64,000 nt of DNA from VXNE01 sp965206615 (GTDB lineage: Bacteria; Pseudomonadota; Gammaproteobacteria; Pseudomonadales; Azotimanducaceae): assembly GCA_965206615.1 (NCBI GenBank), contig OZ242219.1, positions 434,001 through 498,000 of the forward strand, given 5' to 3'. Position 1 is the stretch's first letter, and every line of letters starts with the position of its first letter. Shown one piece after another: positions 42,926-51,021 of the stretch. The notes beneath the pieces are model-generated. The model had not been told where the DNA came from and made no database searches. It saw only the letters and a list, made by a program, of their open reading frames with translations. The translations under genes were made by a program, and so were the position numbers.

Positions 42926-43947
42926 CGCAAGTCGCCTTCGGACTGAACCGGCTCGATCTTCGCTCGCCGGAGCACTTCGCCGCGGACGCGGCGGGACTGG
43001 AGGCGCTCGGTTGGCGGTACGGCTTCATTCCGTCTTCGCCGCTCCTGGTGCAGGACCCTTACGTCATGCTGGCGCAGGGTCTGCGGAACACGCGGTCGAT
43101 CGTGCTCGGTCCCCTGATCGAGAACCCGGTCATGCGGCATCCGGCCGTGATCGCGGGTTCCATCGCGACGGTGGACCGGGTCGCGCCGGGCCGAACCCTG
43201 CTCGGCATGGGGGTCGGCGACACCGCGGTGCGCCTCATGGGCAAGTGTCCGGCCACGGTGGCGGAGCTTGAAGAGGCTATCCGAACGATTCGCGCATTGA
43301 ATGCGGGAGAGCGCCTGCACGTGGACGCGGCCCGGCCGGCGGTGTTGCGGCACGCGGCGCCGGTCCCGGTCTGGGTCGCGGCGCAGGGCCCGCGGACGCT
43401 GCGCATGGCCGGTCGCGTGGCGGACGGAGTGTTCATCCGCGTCGGAGTGCACGAGACGAACCTGCGGCTGGCGGTGGCAGCGGTGCGCGCCGGCGCCGCG
43501 GAGGCGGGCAGGGCGCCGGAAGAGGTCCGGATCGGCTGCGTCTTCCACACCGTGGTCGACGAGGACGCCGGGCGCGCCGCGCGCGTTGGCCGCGCCGTCG
43601 CCGCCGGGTACTACGAATACTCGCCGATGCTCTTCGACCACATCGGCCTGCCGTGGCCCGGGCCCGACGTGGCGTTGCTCAAGCGCCAGGTATGGCCGGA
43701 CTTCCACCACGCGCGGGACCTTGAGGTCGCGGGAGAAGTAGTGTCGTTCCTGCCGGCGGCGGCGGTGGATGCCTTCGCACTGCACGGCCCGTTCGAGGCG
43801 ATCGTCGAGCAGATCCGGACGGTGCTCGGTTACGGCCTGCCCATCGAGGCCATCGTGCCGCATCCCATGCCGACGCCAGCGCCGCGGGAGGACGGCGGCT
43901 TCGACTACGCCCAAGCGTTTGCCGAAGCCGTGTTCCCGGCGCTGTAG
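42922..43947 (+). CDS. Luciferase-like (LLM class) flavin/F420-dependent oxidoreductase, block B
   Basis: 341 residues, the same length as the block A copy, starting with ATG here (GTG in block A). Core blocks FGLNRLDLRSPEHFAADA, LGPLIENPVMRHPAVIAGSI, LLGMGVGDTAVRLMGK and HPMPTPAPREDGGFDY are shared. Last gene of the plus-strand operon; a hairpin overlaps its stop. Confidence 0.88.
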   Translation: MTQVAFGLNRLDLRSPEHFAADAAGLEALGWRYGFIPSSPLLVQDPYVMLAQGLRNTRSIVLGPLIENPVMRHPAVIAGSIATVDRVAPGRTLLGMGVGDTAVRLMGKCPATVAELEEAIRTIRALNAGERLHVDAARPAVLRHAAPVPVWVAAQGPRTLRMAGRVADGVFIRVGVHETNLRLAVAAVRAGAAEAGRAPEEVRIGCVFHTVVDEDAGRAARVGRAVAAGYYEYSPMLFDHIGLPWPGPDVALLKRQVWPDFHHARDLEVAGEVVSFLPAAAVDAFALHGPFEAIVEQIRTVLGYGLPIEAIVPHPMPTPAPREDGGFDYAQAFAEAVFPAL

Positions 43948-43993
43948 GGGCGACCCTTGTGGTCGCCCGTCTTCGACCCTTGTGGTCGCCCGT
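43948..43993. repeat. REP-like palindrome, one and a half copies, after LLM gene B
   Basis: GGGCGACC-CTTGT-GGTCGCCC (43948-43968) directly follows the stop codon. CGACCCTTGTGGTCGCCCGT is repeated at 43974-43993. A related copy lies at 47413-47433. The stem can act as a terminator between the convergent LLM and CmcJ genes. No copy lies at the same place in block A, so it arrived after duplication or was lost there. Confidence 0.7.
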
Positions 43994-44040
43994 GTGGAAC
44001 TGGACAAGCCGCTGGACACGGCCCGCCACAAAGGCGGCCC

Positions 44041-44862
44041 CTACCAGAACACGAACATCCGCACTTCGACGCTCTCCCGCGGCGGACTCGTCGCGTCCTG
44101 CGTCGGCAGGCGGAACGCGGTATGCGCCGTGAACCGGGCGCGCCCGTCCGTGGCGGAGTCGTACACCTTGAAGATCAGCGCCTCGTCCGGCGTCATGTGC
44201 GGAAACCAGTAGAAGCGGTGCCGGTCGCGGTAGGTCACCTGCCAGGTCTCCCCGACGCGCCCCGGCGAGAGGCGATATGTCGGCGTGAGGTCCGCTTCCT
44301 CGATGGTGCGCGCGTCGGCGATCGCGATGGGATCGGCCGCCACGGGTCGGCGGATCGGACGCCACACCTGCACGATGGCGAAGCGCCGTGCGAGCAGGCC
44401 CTCGGCCTCCTCCGGCAGCAGATCCCGCAGCCGCTTGCGGGAGGACCAGTGCGTGTAGTCGTTGTGCACCGCGTAGGCCGGTTCGCGCAGGCCGCGCGCG
44501 GCGCGGACGGTCTCGTCGCCGTGGCGCACCGTGTGGTCGAAGATCAGGGCGCGCTGGCCGCCGGCGTGTTCGAGGGCCAGGGCGGACGCCTGCGGATAGT
44601 AGATCCCGGCCACGGCCGCGGGATCGTTCCAGTCCACCCGGGGCCGGGGATGCGTGAGCAGTTCGAAGCCGTGGGTGTCGAGCTCCGGTGCTGCGGTGCG
44701 CCCGTCGTGGACGGTCACGTCGTGCACCTCGAACTTGCCGCGGCGGTGCCCCTCCGGCCAGTTCGCCGGGCCGACATCGAAGAGTGCCCTGGCACCGGTG
44801 TCCACGCCGAAGCGCAACCTGGCGACGGTGTCCTGCGGCGTGTGGATGGCTGCGACGTTCAT
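44041..44862 (-). CDS. CmcJ/NvfI-family oxidoreductase, block B
   Basis: 273 residues from the ATG at 44862, one residue longer than copy A. Conserved blocks FDHTVRHGDETVRAARG, HNDYTHWSSRKRLRDLLP, RRFAIVQVWRPI, YWFPHMTPDEALIFKVYDS and GRARFTAHTAFRLPTQ are intact. The N-terminal region (MNVAAIHTPQDTVARLRFG) is the most diverged part. It is 19 bp after PhyH, in the same operon. Confidence 0.8.
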   Translation of the reverse strand: MNVAAIHTPQDTVARLRFGVDTGARALFDVGPANWPEGHRRGKFEVHDVTVHDGRTAAPELDTHGFELLTHPRPRVDWNDPAAVAGIYYPQASALALEHAGGQRALIFDHTVRHGDETVRAARGLREPAYAVHNDYTHWSSRKRLRDLLPEEAEGLLARRFAIVQVWRPIRRPVAADPIAIADARTIEEADLTPTYRLSPGRVGETWQVTYRDRHRFYWFPHMTPDEALIFKVYDSATDGRARFTAHTAFRLPTQDATSPPRESVEVRMFVFW

Positions 44863-44881
44863 GGTCTTTCCTCGCGGCGGA

Positions 44882-46000
44882 CTACGCGGCCGTCTTCCTC
44901 GCCTGTTCCTGGGCCACGACCTCGGCCATGCCTTGCCACTCGTGCCACATGTGGCACAGGGCGTACCTGGAGCGTTCCCAGGGATCGTTGCCGTCCTCGT
45001 ACTCGAGCCACTCGCCCATCTGCCCCCGGTCGGGGTGGTCGGAGACGCCGTTGACGACCTTGTCCGGCTGACGCTTCTTGTTGCGGATGCGGAAGATGAT
45101 GTTCTTGCGGGACTCCGTGCCGCGCTCGTTGCGCGTCCCCGAATGGGGGATGTGGTAGCTCGTGATGCAGACGTCACCCGGCTCCATGAGGATCTGCGTC
45201 GGCCTGGGCCAGCGTTTGCCGTCCGGCGTGCTCTCCGAGGTCTGGTCGATAAACTCGTTCCGTATCGCCTCCGGCAGGTAGACGAGCCCGCAACGGTTGG
45301 GGGCGTCGTGATTGAGCCGCGGCCATCCCGGGCCCTCCGGACCGAGATGTCCGTTCGTTTCGTACTGCCAGCGGAAGAAGCGCTCCGTCGCGTGGTGCGC
45401 GCCGCGCAGCAGGGCTGTCTGGCCGCACCCCTCGAGCGTCTGGTCATTCAGGCACACGAAGACGAACGCGGTGAAGCTGCCGTTCCCCAGCGTCATCTCC
45501 GGGTCCTGGAACATGGGCACCATGTTGTGGCCCATGACGTCCGGGCTGCGTCCGATGTCGCCCTTCGGTCCGGATGCGAAATAGCGGTGGTATATCTCCT
45601 CCGGAGTGCCTTCCTGGACTTCCTGGGGCGCCGTGATGGTGATGAGCCCGTCCATGTGGGTCTGGGCACCGTAGTAGGGCATGTCCCGGTCGCGGTAGCC
45701 GAGGTTGTTGAAATGGTCGCCCGGCTGCGACGGCTTGTTCACACCCACCTGGCAGACGATCGGCGGATCGAACTGCCCCATGGCCTCGTGGAGGATCGGT
45801 GTGACCGACGAGGCGTTGACGAGATCGGTCATCTCGCGCTCGCTGCCGAGGTGCTCCCCTTTTTTCGCGCGGCGGATGCGGGCCAGCGCGGCTTCGACCA
45901 GCTCCGGCGCCGCCGCCTTCGGCACCACCATGTAGCCGTCCCGGTAGAGCGCGCGCTTCTGCTCGAGGGTGAGGGCAGTGGCCGAGGCGGACACGTTCAT
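44882..46000 (-). CDS. PhyH-family Fe(II)/2-oxoglutarate dioxygenase, block B
   Basis: 372 residues, same length as block A. The metal motif is in GAQTHMDGLITI and the second His in SYHIPHSGTRNERG. Differences lie mainly at the N-terminus and in surface loops (YETNGHLGPEGPGWPR versus YAANGHLGPEGPRWPR). Likely hydroxylase of the pathway intermediate; substrate unknown. The alpha/beta hydrolase stop lies 98 bp upstream. Confidence 0.9.
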   Translation of the reverse strand: MNVSASATALTLEQKRALYRDGYMVVPKAAAPELVEAALARIRRAKKGEHLGSEREMTDLVNASSVTPILHEAMGQFDPPIVCQVGVNKPSQPGDHFNNLGYRDRDMPYYGAQTHMDGLITITAPQEVQEGTPEEIYHRYFASGPKGDIGRSPDVMGHNMVPMFQDPEMTLGNGSFTAFVFVCLNDQTLEGCGQTALLRGAHHATERFFRWQYETNGHLGPEGPGWPRLNHDAPNRCGLVYLPEAIRNEFIDQTSESTPDGKRWPRPTQILMEPGDVCITSYHIPHSGTRNERGTESRKNIIFRIRNKKRQPDKVVNGVSDHPDRGQMGEWLEYEDGNDPWERSRYALCHMWHEWQGMAEVVAQEQARKTAA

Positions 46001-46098
46001 GGGAGCGGACCGGACAACCGGAAGCGGGAGACTCTAGCCAGCGGGCCGTGGCTGCGCAACCGGCGCGGATTCAAACGCGAGGATTGCGGTCGGACGCC

Positions 46099-47145
46099 TC
46101 AGTCGCATCCGTCGACGAGCGCCTTGACCATGGAACCCTCGGGCTCCGCGAACTCGCCCCGCGAGTACGTCACGTGACCGTAGCCGATGTCGTCGTCGCG
46201 GAAGTCGACCCGGACCCCCTCCTTCGCGCGGAACATCTCGGCCAGCCAGCGGCCGATCTCCGCTGGACACAGCGTGTCGTCGGCCGCGTGCCAGATGACG
46301 ACGTTCCGCGTCTCGATGAGCCGCGGGTCGAAACCCCACTCGTAGCACACGTCGCCGGCCGACTCCCAGGCATTCCCGACGCTCCCCCGGACGACGCCGC
46401 GCTGTAAGCTGTCGGCGAAGTGCTGCAGCAGCGCGGCGTCCTCGCGGACCCTGCGCCCGCTACCCGTGATCGCCTTGAGGGGTAGCCACGGCGCGAGGGT
46501 CACGACGCTGAGGTGCATGACCGCAAAATACCATCCCATGTACCACTTCCGGAGCTTCTCCGTGGTCGGGAGGGCGTCGATCCCGATGGCGCCTTTCACG
46601 CCTTCCTCCCTCGAAACCGGAGTGGGCAGGAGCGGTGCGTAGAGTCCGAGGCCCTCGCAGCGGTCGCCGCAGTACCACGCGGCGGCCATCGCGTGCGGGT
46701 TGCCCTGCGAGTGCCCGGTAATCATGAACCGGTCGACCCCCTCCTGCACGAGGACGGGCTCAAGGTCGTCCCGCGGCCAATCCTTCACCTGCCGGCCCGG
46801 CTGGATGTCGCTGTATCCGAACCCGGGCAGGCTGATCGCGATGCCGCGGACGCCGAGGGCTTCGCAACTGGGGGCATTGAGCCTCGCCTGTTCCCTGGCC
46901 TCGGTACCGGAGCCGTGCATGTTCACGACCACCTTGGCATCCCTGCTTGTCGTGCCGTAGGTCAAGTACTCGACGACGCGGCCGTCGGCCGCCGTCGCGT
47001 ACTTGCCGCCCTCGGCGGCGAGCGCGTCCGCATCGAAGGGCCGCTGGCCCCTTGCCTTGAGGTACAGGCCGAAAGCCACTGCGAGCAGGTACAGCGCTAC
47101 CCCGGCGGCGACGATGATTCCGATGATCTGGGCGGCCAGCAGCAT
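46099..47145 (-). CDS. Alpha/beta-hydrolase, membrane-anchored, block B
   Basis: 348 residues with an N-terminal membrane anchor (LLAAQIIGIIVAAGVALYLL), NMHGSGTEAREQ, Ser nucleophile in MITGHSQGNPHA, acid in WHAADDTLCPAEIG and putative His in GYGHVTYSRGEF. The natural C-terminus is KALVDGCD, unlike the IS-derived end in block A. Probably hydrolyses an ester or lactone at the inner membrane surface. Confidence 0.88.
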   Translation of the reverse strand: MLLAAQIIGIIVAAGVALYLLAVAFGLYLKARGQRPFDADALAAEGGKYATAADGRVVEYLTYGTTSRDAKVVVNMHGSGTEAREQARLNAPSCEALGVRGIAISLPGFGYSDIQPGRQVKDWPRDDLEPVLVQEGVDRFMITGHSQGNPHAMAAAWYCGDRCEGLGLYAPLLPTPVSREEGVKGAIGIDALPTTEKLRKWYMGWYFAVMHLSVVTLAPWLPLKAITGSGRRVREDAALLQHFADSLQRGVVRGSVGNAWESAGDVCYEWGFDPRLIETRNVVIWHAADDTLCPAEIGRWLAEMFRAKEGVRVDFRDDDIGYGHVTYSRGEFAEPEGSMVKALVDGCD

Positions 47146-47194
47146 CGTAGGGACCTCCTTGTGTGATCCGGTCTCGGGGCAGGCTTTGAATGGC

Positions 47195-47380
47195 TCAGAA
47201 CCCTTCGCCTTCCACCTGGGTCGGCATGGCCGAATAGTGCACGTTCCGGATCTGCCATGCGCCGTTTTCGCGCCTGAGGACCTGCGTCTCGCGACCGGAC
47301 GTACTCAGTTCCATGCCGTTCGGACGGGTTGCCTCGAAGTTCCAATAGAATTCCACCCAGGCGGAGTCTTCCCCGGCCCG
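47195..47380 (-). pseudogene. SnoaL/DUF4440-like protein remnant, block B (C-terminal part)
   Basis: The C-terminal half of an NTF2-like domain: SAWVEFYWNFEATRPNG, STSGRETQVLRRENGAWQIRNVHYSAMP, QVEGEGF-stop. The N-terminal signal peptide and first helix, still present in block A, are missing; in their place is a REP-like palindrome (47413-47433). An open frame continues through the repeat (GVGATLVVARP), but this is repeat-encoded. Confidence 0.65.
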
Positions 47381-47412
47381 TCCCGTTCCTGCGGCTTGCA
47401 CGACTCCGGGAC

Positions 47413-47433
47413 GGGCGACCACAAGGGTCGCCC
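47413..47433. repeat. REP-like palindrome inside the SnoaL remnant
   Basis: GGGCGACC-ACAAG-GGTCGCCC, the same unit as at 43948 in the other orientation. It marks the point where the SnoaL-like gene of block B loses homology to its full-length form. Confidence 0.65.
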
Positions 47434-47513
47434 CTACACCGTGCCGAATCAGCGCGAGCGGATTTGTTTCCATGGGAGTGACTGTTCGATTCGACCGACC
47501 CGGGTCGCCGTGG

Positions 47514-49880
47514 CTAGTAGCCAACGATCTTCTCTTCCCGAAGCCGCATCACCTCCTCCGCTTCCATCTCCAGCACGTCGAAGAGCACGCGTCCCGTGTG
47601 CTCGCCGAGCAGCGGAGAGGGTCGCACGGGCGGCCGCGTGCCCGCCTCGGTGACGATGGGCATGCCGGTGCAGTGTCGGGTACCGGAGCCCGGGTAGCGT
47701 ACCAGCGGGAAGAAGGGCGTATCCATGGCTGCCATGTCGTCGCCCGTGACGGCTCGGGATACCGGCACGCCGGCAGCGCGCAGCCGGGTTTCCACGTCGT
47801 GGACGGACAGGTCGGCAGTCCACGCCCCGAGGCGGTCGTCGAGCGCCTGGGCGTTGGCGATGCGGCCCGCGACTTCCCGGTATGCGGGATCCCGGGTCCA
47901 GGAGGCGTCGACCACCGAGCCGAGCCGTTGCCACTGATCGTCGTCTTCCACCGCGATGGCGACCCAGCGCTCGTCCTCGTCCTGGTCCAGGCAGCGGTAG
48001 CAGCCGTGCGGCGCCATATCGGGGCTGCGGTTGCCGATGGCCGCCACGTCGGTCGCGGAGAAGTGATGCTGCACGTACCGGTCGTTGATGAGGTACGCGG
48101 CGGCCTCCACTTGCGCCGCGTCGATGTGGCAGCCTTCCGCCGGGCGCTGCGCCAACGCGCCGAGCACGGCCACGAGCGCCTGCTTGCCGGCGATATGGTC
48201 CGGGTGATTGAGGGTGGTGCCGACGGGGTACGGATCGTCCGGGTGCGCCCACTGGTGGGTGGTGCCGGAGAAGGTCTGCAGGTTCGGGCCGAAGGTCTGG
48301 AAGCCGTCGTAGGGGCCCTTGCCGAGCCCTTGGCTCGACAGGTAGACGATGTTCTCGCGCAGCGCCTTCGCGCCAGCGTAGTCGAGACCCCATTTGGGCA
48401 CGACCGTCCCGCGCATGTTCTCCATGATGACATCGCATTCGGCCGCGAGCCTGTGCAGCAGTTCCACGCCTTCTGACCGCGAGAGGTCGATCGCGACACT
48501 CTCCACGCCGAGGTTCAACTGGTGGAAGGTCGGGCTGTTGTCGAGGTCGTCCTCGCCGCCGAGGCCGAGGCGCCGCAGGAAGTCCACGTACACGCGGGAC
48601 TCGACCTTGAGGACCTCCGCGCCGAGGCAGGCGAGCAGCGAGGCCGCCTCGGGGACGACGGCCCCGACGCCGAGCTGCAGCACACGCAGCCCGGTCAGCG
48701 GGAGCTCGTCGGTGGAGGCGTCGAGGGCGCGCTGCGCGACGCTCACCTCCCGCACTGGTTCGTCGAGCAGTGCGCGGGCGTAGTCGTCGTGCTCGCCGAG
48801 GACGGGAGCGGCTTCGAGCCTTGTGTCGAGTTCGGCGGGACCCAGGCGATGCGGCGGCCGGACCATCGCCATCGTGCCGAACTCCGGATCGTCCACCCGG
48901 GCGATCATCTCCCGCTCGCGGACGTGCGGATCGTCGCGGAAGTCCGACAGTGTGTACACGGGCGACACGGTGAGGCCGCGCCGCTGCCCCTCGAAGAAAA
49001 GCTCTCCTACGGTCTTGCGCCGCATCAGATCGTCGCAGATGAGCTTCAGCGCATCGGCATTCTCGGTGCGGAAGTCGCGGTCGCTCCAGGGACCGGAGAC
49101 CAGTTCCTCGGGACTGTCGAGCAACTCCACGAGCGCCTGCCACTGCTTGGGCGTTGCCATCACTACGCGGACGTAGCCGTCCCGCGCTTCGTGAATCGGA
49201 TAGCCGCCCGGCCCGAGTCGTGCGGTCAACGTGCCCTGTCCCCCGGCGTGCGTGCCGTGGGAGTGCAGCGTGCGCGTCCACGGGGTGACGCTGGCGGTCG
49301 CCGCTTCCTCGTACGGGATCTCGTAACGGACGGCGCGCCCACTGCTGCGGTGGCGCAGGAGACCGGCGGCGCCCATCACGGCGGCGTAGACCCCTGTGCC
49401 GTCCAGCGCCAGCCAGGAGGGCGCGTTGCAGGGCGGCTGGTGCGGCCACCCGCTCGAAGCGAGTCCGCCGCTCGCGGCGAAACCGACGATGGACGAGATG
49501 CCGAGCCCGAGGCGGTCCGTCACGGTGACCGCGACTGGCGCCCCGGCAGCGGCTCCGAGGGCGTGGAAGACCGATCCATCGGCATCGAAGACCACGTCGG
49601 CCCGTGCGCACAGTCCGCGCAGCAGCGCCGCGTCGTCCGGGTCCGCGGGATCGATCACGACGCTCTTCTTGTTGGTGTTGCGCGCGAGAAAGGCCATGCT
49701 GCCGCGCGTCGACTCGCCGGAACCGGGCACGCGCGGCCGCCGTCGCCGTGCGAGCGCGCCGTCCGGCGGCTCCACCAGGAGCACTTCCGCCCCCAATCCG
49801 GCCCAGACGAGCCCGGCGTACTCCGTCAGCGGATGGGCCATCTCCACGACCCGCAGACCTGCCAGCAACCCCTCCGACAT
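47514..49880 (-). CDS. Double-domain CaiB/BaiF-type (family III) CoA-transferase
   Basis: 788 residues made of two CoA-transferase units. Unit 1 begins LLAGLRVVEMAHPLTEYAGL and contains LGAEVLLVEPPDG, KKSVVIDPADPDDAALLRGL and LALDGTGVYAAVMGAAGLLR. Unit 2 begins near residue 395 with LPLTGLRVLQLG and contains LGAEVLKVESRVYVDF, CDVIMENMRGTVVPKWGLDY and NHPDHIAGKQALVAVL, where the Asp is the likely catalytic residue. Each half is normal CaiB length, so this is a tandem fusion that could form its interlocked dimer within one chain. Such enzymes move CoA from an acyl-CoA to a free acid, supplying CoA esters to the neighbouring beta-oxidation block. It is 50 bp beyond the end of block B. Confidence 0.88.
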   Translation of the reverse strand: MSEGLLAGLRVVEMAHPLTEYAGLVWAGLGAEVLLVEPPDGALARRRRPRVPGSGESTRGSMAFLARNTNKKSVVIDPADPDDAALLRGLCARADVVFDADGSVFHALGAAAGAPVAVTVTDRLGLGISSIVGFAASGGLASSGWPHQPPCNAPSWLALDGTGVYAAVMGAAGLLRHRSSGRAVRYEIPYEEAATASVTPWTRTLHSHGTHAGGQGTLTARLGPGGYPIHEARDGYVRVVMATPKQWQALVELLDSPEELVSGPWSDRDFRTENADALKLICDDLMRRKTVGELFFEGQRRGLTVSPVYTLSDFRDDPHVREREMIARVDDPEFGTMAMVRPPHRLGPAELDTRLEAAPVLGEHDDYARALLDEPVREVSVAQRALDASTDELPLTGLRVLQLGVGAVVPEAASLLACLGAEVLKVESRVYVDFLRRLGLGGEDDLDNSPTFHQLNLGVESVAIDLSRSEGVELLHRLAAECDVIMENMRGTVVPKWGLDYAGAKALRENIVYLSSQGLGKGPYDGFQTFGPNLQTFSGTTHQWAHPDDPYPVGTTLNHPDHIAGKQALVAVLGALAQRPAEGCHIDAAQVEAAAYLINDRYVQHHFSATDVAAIGNRSPDMAPHGCYRCLDQDEDERWVAIAVEDDDQWQRLGSVVDASWTRDPAYREVAGRIANAQALDDRLGAWTADLSVHDVETRLRAAGVPVSRAVTGDDMAAMDTPFFPLVRYPGSGTRHCTGMPIVTEAGTRPPVRPSPLLGEHTGRVLFDVLEMEAEEVMRLREEKIVGY

Positions 49881-49959
49881 CGTGCACTCCCCCTGGACGA
49901 CACTGCGGCGAAGGCTAATCCTCCGTGCTGGTGTCCCACAACCGCCGCGGTGCGAGGCG

Positions 49960-51021
49960 TCAGCGGTCCTGGGTCCGGACGAACCGTTCTACACGGGCGA
50001 CGATCACGGATACGTGTTCCGGGCGCAGTTCCCGTGGGTCGAACAGGACGCGGCCGGCGTCCAACTCGTGGTTCCGGGTGCGGATGCTGGGCTCGCCGTC
50101 GTGCAGGTAGCGGACGAGCGCCTGGGCCTGGCGGGGTGGGAGATCGAGGGCGACGCGTCGGATCGGTCGGCCGGCACGGTCCGGGGCGATGGCGGCGTCG
50201 GCGCAGCGCGCCAGTCCCGCATGAAGCGCCTCCAGCAGATCGTCTCCGGAGTCCGGGCGCGGCCGGTCGAGCGCGGCCAGGAGCCCCATGATCTGCTCCT
50301 TGCCGACCTTCATGGCGCGCGCGATGCCACGCTGCTGCATCTCGCAGGCATCGATCAGCGCGCGCTTTCCGGCGATGAAGCCGCAGGTCGGCCCGCCGAT
50401 GGCCTTGCCGCCCGAGTAGGTGACGAGATCGGCGCCGGCGGCGACCCAGGCGCGGAGGTCCTGCTCGGCGGCGGCGTCGACGAGCACGGGCACGCCGCGG
50501 TTGAGCAAGACCTCCAGCGGCAGGCGGCCCTCCTGGATGCAGTGGTGGGACTGTACGTAGACGATGGCCGCGGCGTTCCGGGAGAGTGCGGCGTCGAGGT
50601 GGGCCTCGGTGACGCGTTCCACGGAACCGAAGATGACGGGGCGGCCGCCGCCGAGGCGGATCATCTGGGTGACTTCGGCGCCGAAATCGACGTCGTGGCC
50701 GCACTGCAGCAGAACGTCCCGCGGACCGCCCGCCTCGGGCAGCCGACGGATCCTGGCGAGGTCCGTACCGGCAAGGATGGCGGCGACGCCGATGGCGATT
50801 CCCGCCGCGGCGCCACTGGTGACGCTTGCGGCCTCTGCGCCGGCTGCCTGCGCGATCCGGGCGCCCGCGGCTTGACGCAACTCCGCGAGATCGACGTGCG
50901 CCATCGCAGCATCCGCCTGTGCGCGGGCAACCTCCGGCTCCTGGGCGGTCCCCCCGAGAGCCGTCAGCTTTCCGGCCGCGTTGATGACGGTGCCCACTCC
51001 GGCGCGCTCGTACGGGTTCAC
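49960..51021 (-). CDS. SelA/DgaE-like PLP-dependent enzyme
   Basis: 353 residues of the SelA-related PLP group that includes D-glucosaminate-6-phosphate ammonia-lyase (DgaE). It starts NPYERAGVGTVINAAGKLTALGG, the family signature. Other blocks are ASVTSGAAAGIAIGVAAIL, VQSHHCIQEGRLPLEVLL, LVDAAAEQDLRAWVAAGADLV and the PLP-lysine site TYSGGKAIGGPTCGFIAGK. GTG start at 51021, overlapping the amidohydrolase stop by 4 bp. This PLP enzyme plus amidohydrolase pair is known from Enterococcus and Aeromonas sugar-acid loci; the exact substrate here is unknown. Confidence 0.85.
   Translation of the reverse strand: MNPYERAGVGTVINAAGKLTALGGTAQEPEVARAQADAAMAHVDLAELRQAAGARIAQAAGAEAASVTSGAAAGIAIGVAAILAGTDLARIRRLPEAGGPRDVLLQCGHDVDFGAEVTQMIRLGGGRPVIFGSVERVTEAHLDAALSRNAAAIVYVQSHHCIQEGRLPLEVLLNRGVPVLVDAAAEQDLRAWVAAGADLVTYSGGKAIGGPTCGFIAGKRALIDACEMQQRGIARAMKVGKEQIMGLLAALDRPRPDSGDDLLEALHAGLARCADAAIAPDRAGRPIRRVALDLPPRQAQALVRYLHDGEPSIRTRNHELDAGRVLFDPRELRPEHVSVIVARVERFVRTQDR

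Larger units (their letters stand above)
39023..46020. repeat. Metabolic block B (uninterrupted duplicate of block A)
   Basis: Same seven genes in the same order as 6032-12870, continuing without interruption into the alpha/beta hydrolase and SnoaL-like remnant (to about 47,510). Flanking noncoding sequence is also shared, for example GCAATTTTGCCCG(C/T)ACCTTAAACGATGCGAG between MaoC and thiolase. Block B shows the arrangement before the transposon entered block A. Confidence 0.92.

Noticed and set aside
47381..47524. Coding sequence upstream of the SnoaL remnant (GVGATLVVARP region)
   Set aside because: This peptide is encoded by the REP-like palindrome and has no protein homology or ribosome site.
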